Below, in pieces: positions 47,616-59,400 of a stretch of 64,000 bases of DNA. The notes under the pieces are model-generated. The model was not told the DNA's origin and searched no databases. It saw only the letters and a list, made by a program, of their open reading frames with translations. The translations under genes were made by a program, and so were the position numbers. Where the stretch lies: the NCBI GenBank assembly GCA_007449985.2, contig VIIQ02000022.1, positions 124,001 through 188,000 of the forward strand, written 5' to 3'. The stretch comes from Desmodesmus armatus (Eukaryota; Chlorophyta; Chlorophyceae; Sphaeropleales; Scenedesmaceae). Position 1 is the first letter of the stretch. The number at the start of each line of letters is the position of its first letter.

Positions 47616-48889
47616 GTTGTGGTGCAAAGTTTGCAGGTTTCTGCCATTTCGGCAAGTGTGTGCATGTAAGTGTTGAGATTTCCCCTTGGTGTTCTGTTGT
47701 TGGTATCTTCAGCCCCAAGAACCACGTTTTGCTCCTGGCAGGGCACCAGGCAAGCCCTGACTCAATCAAGCAGTATGAACCACCACCCACATCTGCTTGA
47801 ATGATTCAAGTCTCGATTGCTGTAAGTGCAGCTCTGTTACGTCATCACTTCCGTGTTCCCAGCAAGTTCAAAAATGCGTGTAGCACCAATGTACTCAATG
47901 AAGCATCAACAAAGCCCAGCAGGTGCCGGCAATGGCACCACCCGGGTCACTGTGGGAGCCTGGGCAGAACATGGCCCATACACACAGTCACAACCAACAG
48001 AGGCGGACACAGCCCCAGCTAGTTTTTAGTACTGGGTGATGTCGGCCTTCATCACAGGGCTATTCACAGCATGCCCTCGGCAATGCTGTGTGAACTCGTA
48101 ACAGCACTCTGGCTCAGTGCAGCCTGTTGCTACATATTTGCCTGAGGACGGCATGCTGACTGCAGCTTCCATCGCCTTGGCCAGCACATACCGCCAAGGG
48201 CTGAGCAGTCACAGGAAAGCTGATCACTGGTGGGGTCATGTGCAACACGTTCCTCATGCTGTATGGCAACTCCACATGCCTTGACCCAACCACGTAGTGC
48301 ACAGTGAGTGTATGAAAGCCCCCGCTACTTAGTCAAAACAGGTCAGAGCAATGCCTGATGCCCTGTCACACTTGTAGCCAGAACAACACTGTAACCCAGA
48401 GGGCACCTTGTGAGGGTCCAATATGGTTTCTGTGCTTGGGTCTAGGTATGCACCAGGGATTAGGCGTAAATAACAGCACATTATGCATGAGCCCATACGG
48501 CGAGCGGGAGTGCCTACTCACCGCAGTGCATGACTCTCGGCCAGCACCATTTTCCATTTGCTGCAGCGCACCTAGCTGCCGGCTGCTGTGGCTCAGTCAG
48601 CGCCTGCCTGCCTGCCTACTGCTACTGTCTCACTCCACCTGCTGCTGCTGCCCCCCCCCCCCCCCCCCGGGCCCCGGGTGCCGGCTGACTCAAGACGCCT
48701 CACACCACAGCGGCTGCAAAGGCGATGCCACCATACCATGCACCGCCACCACCGCCACCACCATGCATAAACCCCTCACGCCCCTTCCCTTGGGTTGATG
48801 CCTTGGAGCGGCAAAACCTGGCAGCAGCTGGCTGCGCATGCACAGCTGAACTGGCCTGGCCCAGCGCTGCTTCTCATGCCAATCAACTC
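47616..48889. other. intergenic between convergent genes
   Basis: 3' UTRs of the kinase (TGTAA at 47665) and of the minus-strand gene at 48890. A C16-18 run lies at about 48650-48668. No recognisable gene. Confidence 0.5.
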
Positions 48890-50907
48890 TCATGATCCTT
48901 GCTGTGTTTTCCTTGTGCGGCGCACCCTGTTGGCGGGCGGCCGCGCAGCCAGTGATGCCTGGCCCAGCTTCCCCGGCGCCTGCTGCGCCAGCTGCTCCCC
49001 CCCCCCAGCTTCTCCTTTGCCAGCTGCTGCCGCTGCTGCTTGAGCCGCATGGTCCTCATGACCGCGTCCTCCTGCCTCATCACCTCCACCCCTGCTGCTT
49101 CCAGCTGGTCGTGGAAATAGCGCTGCAGCAGGGGCGTCAGCTCCCGAGGCACCACAGCAACATCCAGCGGCTGCAGGTGGTGCTTGAAGAACACGTGGAG
49201 GCTCATCACCTCAACGCCTGCAGGGGGCAACAGAGTGGGAAGGGGGGGGGGTGCAAGTGGGAACATGGTGTCTGCAGTTGGTGCTGGTGGAAGGCAGGCA
49301 GGCTCATCACCTCACTATCTGCAGGCACCAATACAACAACTTGTTGTATTGAATCCGCGTTTTTCTGTTTGCGTCAGCAGGTGTGTGGCAAAGTGCGCCA
49401 TATGATTCAAAACGAAACAAGGCAGCTGCACGGGGCATGCTCAAGTGCACCTTATCATTATGACATGTACATGCTGATTGCGACGCATGTGCTTTGACGG
49501 ATCGTGCCTGCCGCTCAGACAAAAGTCTATCATGCAGTCATCAACTGAGTGGAGGTCTGCAACACAATGAAGCCACAGGAGAGCTTCACTGCCTCAACCT
49601 GTCGCAGAGTCGCTGCAGGTGCGCTGCTGCCTCCACTCACCATCATATGTCAGCCAGGCACTATTCATGACCTTCTTGTTGCCTTTCTTGTTAGTGGCCT
49701 TCTCAAAGTTTGTGGCCGAGTTGTAGGCAACCCCTGGGTATCAGAGCACAAAGCACAGCACAGACCAGTGCAGCGCAGCACAGCACAACACCGAGAACAT
49801 GATGTCTGCACACTTCATTTCAAAGCTGAGATGCGCAGGCATCGCAAAGCATAAGTGTGGGTGCCACAGGCACTGCTTGATGATGTGCACTCAGCAAATG
49901 TTGTGGTGGCATCTGGGAAAGCACCCCTCAACGTTGAGGGGTTTTGTGGAAAGTGCTTGTGTTGGAGCCAACGCAAGCACCCCTCAACCCCTGCAACCTA
50001 GGCGGGTCCAACAGCTACCATTGGGAGTTTGCTGCCGCTGATGTTGGCCGTTTGGACAGCACCCTCAGCCCCTGGGCCGACGGCTGACTGCATGCGTTCC
50101 AACACTAGTCCAGTAAAGACGACGATGACATGCACATGGCATCGAAGCAAACATGGGCTGTCAGCTCACCGTTGGGCCAGCCATCCTCGCCCAGCTGGTA
50201 GGTGATCATGTATATCATGGGATTCACCATGTCCTGTGGGTTGTGCATAACCTGTATTTGCTGGGGCTTGTCCCTCAGCCTGTACAGGGAGGCCCCTGAG
50301 AGGTCTGGCAGCATCGACACCAGCACAAGCTGCAGAAGGGCCCGGGCGGGCTTGCCAGCCAGGGGGTGTGACTCGTCAAATGCCCCGCACGTGATGAGGT
50401 AGAAGCGGCCACCTAAGGCAGCGTCCATTTCCTCCAGCTTTGCAAGGACATCTGGCGGGCAGCTGCTGCCTGGTGCAGCAAACCGTGCTGCCTGCTGCAG
50501 GGCATCGGCCAAGGTAGTGGGCACATCAGCGTCTGTTGCAGAGTTTTTGTGCCTGGCAAGGCGTGCAGAGCAAGCCACACTGCCCTTACTGCTGCCTGGC
50601 CTGCTGCTTGGAGCTCCTTGCAATTGTGCTGTGCTCCTCAGCGACAAGGGCTGCACCAGGCAACACACCAGACTGCCTCTTGCAGCCTGCAGGTGAGTCG
50701 TACATCAGAAAGGTCAGAGGACTGACAGACCTCCAGGGCTAGAGCTTCAGTGCACTGCGCATTGGATGCCAAACATATTGACCTGAACAGAAACCTCACC
50801 TGACAGGTGGCGGGGTAAGCAGGCCTGCCGCACGTCACTGATACAGGCCTCGAATAGGTCCTGTTTGATGCCCCGCAGGTTTGCAGTTTCGAGTACGCTG
50901 CCAACAT
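48890..50907 (-). CDS. unrecognised, probably plastid-targeted protein
   Basis: Exons (minus, 5' to 3'): 50800-50907, 50170-50650, 49641-49733, 48890-49217, with consistent phases. The model gives about 336 residues if the C10 run at 48997-49006 is one base longer. As written, the frame stops at 48883. The first 36 residues (MLAAYSKLQTCGASNRTYSR start) are rich in Ser/Thr/Arg/Ala and poor in acids, like a transit peptide. The body is globular: LGGRFYLITCGAFDESHPLAG, VNPMIYMITYQLGEDGWPNG, AYNSATNFEKATNKKGNKK, MSLHVFFKHHLQPLDVAVVP, then a basic coiled end. Sequence like this across four clean exons indicates a real conserved gene, but I cannot name the family or function. Confidence 0.7.
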
Positions 50908-52923
50908 ATCGACAGGAGTGCTTCTGACTGCAAAATAACGTAGCGTCGGTAGATAAAGCAAAAAAAATGAAGCTGCGATCAGCATTAGCAAGCGCTCATT
51001 CAATGCAGTGTCCGGTGTTGATCAGGATCATGGAAAACCCGTCATGCAGTTACCTTCAAGTTCCGATCTACTTCAATGCATTGGAGTTGAGCCGCCAAAC
51101 CAGTGTTGACGAAGGCTCCAAAATGACGCTTGGCCAAGATTTCGCTCACTGTCGTGGCAGATCAAGTCGCCCGGAGGCATGTGTCTCCCGCACTCGCTGC
51201 ATCTCTGCTCTGGCTTTACGGAGCCCCTCCACCATGACGAAGGCTATTGGATAAACAGATCTACCCCACTGACTTTCCGCTGGTCAGCAGCTGGGGCCGC
51301 AGCACGAGTGCTCACTCGTCTTCCCGGGGTCAGGTGTTGAAATAAGATTGCAGAGGCTGAAGCTGCTGTGTATGTCAACGAGAAGAAGTGGTTAATTCCC
51401 GGGGTCAGGCGTTGAGTAAGGGGGGAGGCGATCTTGGTTAGTAGCCGCAACTGTTCGACGTGGCAAGAACTGGGTACCAATTTCGTCTTGAAGACACATT
51501 TTGGTTTCAGACACATTATCAGATAGTACAGATGGTAGCAGTGCCCCAGAATATTGGGCCATTTGCTTGTTTGATACCATGTGGACGCTTGAGACACACC
51601 CCAGTGCACCACGCTATGTCAAAGGGTGTCAGAATTAGCGCGTGAGGCAAAATTCGAAGGTGTGATATCCCCATGCTGATGTTCCAGGCTTTGGGGCCCT
51701 GCCGCAAGCAGCACATTGAGCAACCCAACACAGAAGCACTGGCCTTGGCCTGCAAGTATAGCAGCAGTGCCCGTAGTCTGGCTTGTGCAACGGCAACGTT
51801 GGGCACTGCGGCTGCACACGGCGCCCCTCAGCAGTATGATGCTAACAACAGTATAGTGCTGACAGCAGCTGCTGTAGGAGCAGGCAGAGAACGCCTGCTA
51901 TTGTATGCATGATGCAGTGTGCACTCCAAAGTAGCAATCACAGCAGACTGCAGCTGGTGCACGCCGCAGCTGGTGCACCACTGGTGCAACTGTGGACTGA
52001 ATGGCCCTTTACATCAGCTTGCCCCTGTCTGCCGGTATCGGTTACACCAGCATCAGTAAAGCCGAGAGCTATGACCACCTCTGCGCCTGGGGTCGTCCTG
52101 GCATTGGGCACACTGTGGTAATGTACCTGTCTGGCTGTGCACTTAGCGTGCAGCTTCCAGGCTACTGAAGCCCATTGAGCAGGAATTGTATTCAGACGTG
52201 CTGAGTTTTCTTAGCAGCATGCATGCTCCCCCAATGTTCAAGCATTGCTGGCTCATGCACCATGGCAGTGCGTATGCAATGCAGGGGTCCAGCTGTTACC
52301 AGCTGTTACCAGCTGCGTTCTGCACCTGGCATGAGCCGGCACTCTTTTTTCGATCACATTAGTGGCTCCGTATAGCTGTTACGTCCAAATGTAGTGTACA
52401 ATAGCAGCGTGGGCTGCTGCTGCTGTTGCTATTCAAGTCCCGCCTACAGAGTTGAGCAACATCGCACTGATCCCCGCGCTAGGTCCGCAGTTTATTATCG
52501 TGCTAACTGATTGTTTGCGTTACGATGGAGCTGTACAACACATAGCATGGGTCACCGCGAGTGCCACCCTTCGATGGCGATGTGCTGCTGTCACCCGGCC
52601 TCAAAGTTGCCAGTTGGCCAGCAACCGGGTATCAAACAGCAGCATTTGCGATGCTCTGTTCACTTATGTGCACCGCAGGCCCCGGGGCTGCCGGGATAGG
52701 GCGGGAGGCGCAGGTCACTCATTGAAAATAAAATGGACATTTTTTCCTATGTCATAAGTCGTGAAAGTTAAATTTTGCAAAGAACTGAGAACGCAGCAGC
52801 AGGCAGCTAATTGCTTCATCCAATCCGGTTGGTCAGCACCTCAAAAAGCCATAACTCGAAACATAGCATAGCATGTCATGCCATCTGATGTTCAGAGTGC
52901 AAGCTGGCATCAACGAAACAACA
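50908..52923. other. 2-kb region without a recognised gene
   Basis: Promoter side of the unknown gene at 50907 and 3' side of CBP20. A 25-bp direct repeat (TTCCCGGGGTCAGGYGTTGA, at 51321 and 51396) is 75 bases apart. The composition is less GC-rich than the genes. Open frames are short. Confidence 0.45.
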
Positions 52924-55900
52924 TCACTGCTCTCCCCCATCCTCATCTTCACTAAGGGAGTCGGCCCCCAGCCCCTGCTGCTTATCTTCCTGCTGCTCAT
53001 CCTGCTGCTCTCCCCCCAAGGAAACTTCAATCTCATCAACCCCTGCCCTGATGCCATCTCCACCTGCTTCCTCTTCGTCGTCCTCCTCCTCTTGCTGCTG
53101 CTGCTCTCCTGCGTGGGCTGCTTCTCCAGCTGTCCCATCAACATCCAACTTTCGCCGTTTGGCCCTGTGCTCTGATGCCTCGTCTGATTCCTCCGCTTCT
53201 TCACCGCCCTGCTCTGCACCATCACCCTCATCACCCTCATCCCGCTGCCGCCCCCTACCATCCACACCACCCACGTCGCTGTGCTGACCCTCCTGCATGC
53301 TGTGCTGGGCCTCCGCTGCTCCTGCAGCATCCTCACCAAGCTGTGCTGGCGCTCCTGCAGGGCCCGCCTGCTGCAAGGAAACCCGCTGGTCCTGGCCAAA
53401 GAACACTGCCCCTCCAGCGCCTGCAGGCAGCAGCCCAGCACCCAGCATGGCTCCTGCCTGGACCTCCTGCCACATGGCCAGCTGCTGCGCCGCCAGCTGC
53501 TGCGCCACCACGCGGCCGTAGCCGCCTCGGTCTGCATCATAGTCTGTCCTGAACTCATCACGCACCTGAATTAAGGGTTGTGAGAGCGGGCGGAAACGTT
53601 AGGGAGGTGCACAGAATGGATGGCAGAAAACGGCAGGGGAACAGCACTCACAGCACAGCACACCACGGACAATGCCAATAGAGAGGGACTGTGGCAGAAA
53701 GATCGTTGTCAGCGTTGAACTTAGCACGGGCCTGAGTTGGGGGTGAGCAGAGAGTGAACGGCAGAAAACGTCAGGCGTCATGCACAGCACAGCATAGCAC
53801 AGCATAGCATAGCACAAACTATGCCAACATGCAAGCACCATAGCAGAGATTATCATAGTTCGCCCTGGAACTCACATGAGTTGGGGGTGTGCAGAGAGTG
53901 ATTGGTAGAAACCGGCGGGCGCAACTCAGCACAAACCATGCCAAACCATGCCGACAGAGAGATACCCAACCCAGGTAGCAGAGGCAACCAACCCAAACCA
54001 CCAACCACAGCTGCCTCCTCATTCACCAGCCCGTCTCTGCACCCACACCCACCGCTGTGGGCTTCAAAGCCCACAGCTGCTGCCTCGCTGCGTCTCACCT
54101 GCCTAAAGCTGCACCCACGCCCGAATCGCCGCCCCTCCACGGCGCCTGACGGGGCCTCAACAGCTGGCTGCTGCACCCCCTCCGAGCGTCCAACCCCCTT
54201 CCCCTAAACCCCCAGCTGCCATCTCGCTGTGTCTCACCTGCCCACCCCTGCGCCTACGCCCACGCCAAAACTGCTGCCCCTGATTGCAGCCTACATTTCA
54301 AAGACGGTCTGCGTATCACCTGCCCGCCGCAGCGCATGCACCACAACTGCCGCCCACTTGCAAATCCCAGAGCCCACAACTGCTGTGCATGCTATCTATC
54401 TCACCTGCCCAGCGTAGCACCAGCTCCCAAGCCACCGTTAACAAGCCACAGCTGCTGTGCACATGCCTTTCACTGACCTGCTGCCATCTTGGCCGCAGCA
54501 GCCCATTCTCAAAGCTCACCTGCCTCCGGCAACGTCCGCACCGCAAACGCCACTCCTCCCCAAAGCTACAGCTGCCGGTTCACTGTGTCTGTCTGCAGCT
54601 TGCATATATGCTGTGCCATCACACCAGCCTGCCGCCCAAGTTATTGCTCCCCCCCTCAAACCCCACAGCCACGATGCACCTCACCTGCTCGCCGTTGCGC
54701 CCGCGCCGAAGCTCCCCCCACGACGCCACAATCACTGTGCATCTGGTGTCACCAGCCCGCTGCCATCAAGCCCGCATTTGCTATCTCATTGCATGTTTCA
54801 TCTGCCTGCTACTCCCCCCTCCCTACAAGCCGCACCCCCTCCCTACCCGCAGCTTCGTCTTACTGTCTCACCTGCCCGCCGCTGCGCCCGCGCCCAAACT
54901 GCCGCCCCTCCTCAAACCCGTAGTCTATGTCGACGCGCAGCTGCCTGTTGTCCAGCTTGGTCCCGCTGAGGTAGCGCACGGCTGCCAGCGCATTGGCTCG
55001 CGTGTGGTAGATGACGAAGCAGAAGCCGCAGGGTGTCTTGGTGTTCCTGTCCAGCCCCATGATCACGCGGCGCACCACACCCACCTTGCTGAACAGCTCG
55101 TAGATCTGCAGGACAGGCATGACGCGGCATGCAGCATGGCAGGACAGGACAGCAGAGTCAGTGGCCATTCCTAAAAGCTGTGTGAGAGCACTGTGCAACA
55201 CTGAGGTACGCTGCTGCAGCAGGGCACACCCATTGCAGCACAGCAACGACCGCCAGCATGGAGGCCTGCCTCCTGCCATGACAGCGGCCCTCTGCTGCTG
55301 TCGCTCCAGCTGGCCCTGCTGCATATGCAGCTGGTGCATGCTGGGTCGTCGGTGCTGGAGCTTGGATGCGGTGGGGACATGCGACCAAGAGGTGGTCACA
55401 CATGGTCCCTCCTTCAACTGATGCCCAGTGTCTGCCACTACATCTTCATCTTCCTTTGTCTCTAGGGGTCTCGCCCACCTGGTCTTCTGTGGTGTAGAAG
55501 GACAGGTTGCCAATGTACAGGGTGCTGGACAGCTCCAACTGCTCAAAATACTCCTCCTGCGTACATGCCCAACACACCAGACTACTGACTCACGATGATC
55601 ACTCAATAAAAACAGTGCGTGCAATACTTTGCACCGCCTCACTACTTTAGTATGGACTTGCATCCAAGCATGTGCAATATTGCTGTGGCCGCCCCTCCAT
55701 TCACTGCATGCCAAGCTCGCACATATGCTGCCACTTCCATCCATGACATGGCATGCATGCAACCACCACAAGGCCTGTGCGCGAGCTCACAGCAGCAGCT
55801 GCATACCTTGGTGCCGTCAAACCGCCTATCCACATACTCTGACTGCAATGGCTGCAGCATCTGTAGCAGCGACACCAAGCCAATCAATGCAACAAGAAAT

Positions 55901-55959
55901 TTTTTGTGTGCTCCACAAAGTTGCGCCCAGCACCTCCATACCTTCATGAGCTGCGCCAT
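52924..55959 (-). CDS. CBP20: nuclear cap-binding protein subunit 2 (CBP20)
   Basis: RRM protein that, with CBP80, binds the m7G cap of nuclear RNA-polymerase-II transcripts. Exons (minus, 5' to 3') close in phase: 55942-55959, 55807-55851, 55479-55556, 54872-55105, 52924-53565; 338 residues. The RRM shows [15 protein letters not shown] (RNP2 and a cap-stacking Tyr), [19 protein letters not shown] (RNP1), [20 protein letters not shown], then [19 protein letters not shown] with the Arg/Asp residues that clamp the cap. After RGGYGR comes a roughly 190-residue tail, first Gln/Ala-rich, then very acidic ([10 protein letters not shown]) with a basic AKRRKL patch that may be a nuclear signal. Other CBP20s usually have a shorter tail. 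The 1.3-kb last intron is built mostly of copies of its own flanking exon edges. Confidence 0.95.
53540..53915 (-). repeat. three copies of the CBP20 exon-5 acceptor region
   Basis: The exon-5 start and acceptor (about 53540-53590, plus-strand CATAGTCTGTCCTGAACTCA and GGGCGGAAAC) recur at about 53700-53768 and 53845-53912. The shared blocks are GAACT(C/T)A, CCTGAGTTGGGGGTG.GCAGAGAGTGA and GGCAGAAAAC, followed by AGCACAG-rich sequence and a (C/T)ATGCC box. The period is about 150 bp. Confidence 0.7.
54094..54930 (-). repeat. degenerate tandem array of the CBP20 exon-4 end plus splice donor
   Basis: The true border is 54866-54925 (plus strand: TCTCACCTGCCCGCCGC, TGCGCCCGCGCCCAAACTGC). Diverged copies with TCACCTGCC and GC-rich codon-like remnants start near 54094, 54232, 54313, 54399, 54468, 54515, 54680, 54747 and 54797. 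Copies near 54094, 54232 and 54680 keep an intact CAG|GTGAG donor. Spacing is 45-140 bp. On the minus strand the 54094 copy still reads EGRRFGRG like the exon's EGRQFGRG. Confidence 0.75.
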
Positions 55960-56411
55960 GCTGGCGCTGTTCTGCTGTTCTGCTGTTCTGCTGTTCTGCT
56001 CCTGAGGGTTGAGGCTTGTGTCGTGCTAAGATATTGCTAGTGCAAGAACAGTACTCTAAAGGGGTGTTTATGTGGTCTATGAACCCCCAGGGGTAGGTGG
56101 AATTGAGTTGTCACTGCTGGTGTGTTGATCCTGCTACTGAGGCATTTTGCGAGGAAAGGTGTGTGGTGACCGGCAAGCAACAGGGGAGCCAGTAAGCGTC
56201 TCCGAGTGTTGCTGAACATACGAATGGGCTTGCTTGGCTCGGCCCCGCGCTGGCCCCCTCCCAAGTATAACGTAAGATTACTAACCACTGGTGCAGGTAA
56301 GTGGCTAACTTCAATTGCTGTCAGCTTGTGCGGCTGTTTCCCATGGCAGTGTCAATGAGTCAAATGCAAGACCAGCAGCTCCGGCAGCACCTTCATCATC
56401 ATCATCATCAT

Positions 56412-56457
<46 letters not shown>

Positions 56458-56478
56458 CGACGACGACTAGCGTGGCAG
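55960..56478. promoter_or_regulatory. divergent intergenic region (CBP20 / SET gene) with 5' UTR repeats
   Basis: Holds the 5' regions of both genes. Near CBP20 there is a TGTTCTGC tandem repeat (about 55970-56000). Towards the SET gene there are (CAT)n at 56394-56413 and (CAG)n at 56415-56456. No TATA box is assigned. Confidence 0.5.
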
Positions 56479-56486
56479 ATGTGTGA
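56343..56486 (+). other. upstream ORF encoding poly-His/poly-Gln, overlapping the SET gene start
   Basis: A 47-codon frame starts MAVSMSQMQDQQ, runs through six His and about fifteen Gln codons, and stops at a TGA lying inside ATGTGTGA, so its stop overlaps the main ATG (56479). It may be a translated uORF. Alternatively it is the true N-terminus separated from the main frame by one missing base. Confidence 0.45.
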
Positions 56487-59400
56487 CCCCAGCTACCTAG
56501 CATGGTGCCAGCAGCAAGGTGTCAGCATGTACGACGTGCAGCCCGCATATGTTGCCACCGGCTGGCGGGGTGTGGTTGCCACCCAGCACATTCCCCCCGG
56601 CCAGGTTGTGATGACTGTGCCGCAGCAGGTGCTGATGAGTGTGCTGTCAGCCCAACAGGACCCGCTGCTGGCCCACATGCTGCAGAGATACCAGCTCAAC
56701 AGCCACCAGGTGGGGTAGTGGAGACACTCTCCCCTGAAATCAAGGGTGCACAAACGAGGATGTGTTTGTGTCTGCTTGGGGGGGAGGGGGGGGGGGGGCG
56801 ATGACGGGACGGTGGGGGAGTGGGGAAGCGGGACAAGGGGGGGAGGAGTGGGGCTTGAATGACCTGCAGCAGAGCCTTCAAGTGGAGCAGGAGGGGGGAA
56901 GGAGACTGAGGGGGCGCAAAGGGCCCCAGCGTGAGGATGACAGGGGGGAGGGGGGCACTGCCCGGGGGGGGGGGGGGGGAGGGAGGGCTGGCCTAGCTGC
57001 TGCAGACAGTTCGGTGACAGAGATGACTTGGCGGGAGAAGGTGGGGGTTAGAGGGTTGAGGGGTGAGATGACACTCAGCAGCTGCTAAGGCCACATGCGT
57101 AGCACAGCCACCCCCTCCCCTTCCCCTGCCTCCTTCACCCTTACCCAAAAACCAGGTGCTGGTCATCCACCTGCTTCACGAGGCCTCCAAGGGTGCTGCC
57201 TCCCGCTGGTGGCCCTACATCCAGCAGCTGCCCCGCGCCTACACCAACACACTCAACTGGGACACTACAGCACTCACAGCACTGCAGGTGAGCAGCAGCA
57301 GCAGCAGCAGCAGCACCGCCAACTGTGGCAAGCAATATCAACAGTGCTAGTAGCACGCCAGCAGCAGCTGCCCCGTGCCTACACAAACACATGCAACGAG
57401 GACACAACCGCACTCACAGCACTGCAGGGGAGCAGCACTGCAGGTGAGCAGCAGCAGCATTGACAGCAGCAGTGGATAGCAGCAGCGCGTTGTGGATAAG
57501 ACATGGCTTGTCCACCTACATCTCTCTCCTCCTGCCCTCCCAGTCTGCCGCTCAGGCAGCCTCTCTCCCTCCCTCCCTATCACCCACTCACCCACCCGCC
57601 TGTTGTCCCGCTTGTATTGGTAGGTTCCATATGCTGCGTCGTCCGCTGGTGCTGCAGTGCTCAAGGGAAGGCAAGAGTGGAGCGCAGCACGGCCCCTGCT
57701 GCAGCAGCTGGGTGAGGGGGGGCGCAGGGGGGGTGCGGTGGGTGCTGGGGGGGGGGGGGGGGGTGGCGTGGAGAGGGGAAGGAGGAGCGCAAGACAAATG
57801 CCCCGCTGCATGGGATACGCAGCAGCGCCAGCAGCAGTAGCAGTGACATTAGCAGTAGCAATAGCAGTAGCAATAGCAGTAGCAATAGCAGTAGCAATAG
57901 CAGTAGCAATAGCAGTAGCAGCACCAGCAGCAGCAGCAACAGCTGACCTGTTGTTTCTTGCCAGCGCTGTGCTGGCCTGGGCTGTAGTAGCACAGCGACA
58001 GCAGCAGGAATGTACCCTGGGGGAAACCAGGGTGTTATGTGCGGGTGTAGATGTGCGTGTGGGGGGCGGCAGCTATGTTGCTGCTGTAACCTTCAAAAAT
58101 GCCCCAAGAGCGCAGGAAAGCATCTGGTGTCTGCCAGGCCATGTCACAACAGGCAACCCATGGGCACCTAAGCTCAGGCAAGGCACGTTGCAGCCGCACC
58201 CCCCCCCCCCCTCTCTTTGCAGATCGCACAGGATATTTTTCATTGCTTTGTTGTCCTGGCTTGCTGTCATCATCCAGCTGCTGGTGCTGGTGCTGGTGCT
58301 GCTGCTGCTGGTGCTGCTGCTGCTGCTGCTTTTGCTGTTGCAGGTTGTGGCCGCAAGTGGTGCAGTTGGTCGGCCTGGTGTTGGTCTGCCTCGGCTGTTC
58401 TGTCGCGCACAATGTACCACCCGGCGGACCCACCCACCGGCTGCCTCACACCCCTAGGGGACCTTCACAACTATGCACCCCCGCCACCACCACACACGCC
58501 ACAGCTGCAGCACGACATGGAGACACTCATACAGCAGCAGCAGCAGCAGCAGCAGACAGTTATGCACCAGAAACAGCTTACACAGCAGCAGCAGCAGCAG
58601 CATGTATCACAGCAGCAGGGTGTCGGTGGTAGTCAGCTGTCGCTTGCCGTGGGAGGTGGACACCGGCAGCAGCAACAGCAGCAGCAGCAGCAAAACGGTG
58701 GCACCACTGACGACCTACCACATGGCAGCACCTCCCAACTTGAAGCAAGCAATAGTCCAAGTGCAGCTGCTGCAGCCAAGCAGTACAGCAGCAGCAGCAG
58801 CAGCGAAGACAGTTGCACCTCTGCTGCAGCTGCTGCTTCAGCGCGTATCTGTTGCAGCAGTGACACCTGCAGCACCTCCCCCTTCTGCCAACGGCCTGGC
58901 TATCCTGCAGCTGATGCAGTTAGACAATGCAGCAGCAGCAGCAGCAGCAGCAGGAGGAGCATCACAGAGGGTTGTAACCCTGCTGCTGCGAATGGTTCTG
59001 CAGCTGGTGTTGGCACCTGCACCACTTTGCCCTGCAGCACTTTGCCCTGCTGCCAGCGGCCTGGCTCTTCTGCAGCTGCCATCAGCAGTAGGGCATCTGC
59101 TGGGAGGGAGAGTCAACCACCACCGTCACCATCAGCAGCAGTACCAGGCGCAGCAGCTCTACCACCAGCAATGTCAGTGCGAGCTGCAGAAAGTGCTGCA
59201 GCTGCAGGAAGCGCAGTGGCTCCTGAATGTGATACTGACAGTGGGGTTGACGCCACTGGTGCTGCTGCTGCTGCTGGTGGTGGTGGTGGTGATGCAACTG
59301 CTGCTGGGGACACCAGTGGTGGGGCTGCTGCTGCTGCTGGCGCCGCCAGTGGTGTTGCTGAGGGTGACGCTGGTGTTGATGTGTGCTGTCAGCCCCTCTG

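Noticed and set aside
57661..57993. Leu-rich 'membrane' frame on the minus strand
   Set aside because: Poly-Leu comes from the antisense of the AGC/AGT minisatellite at 57839-57925.
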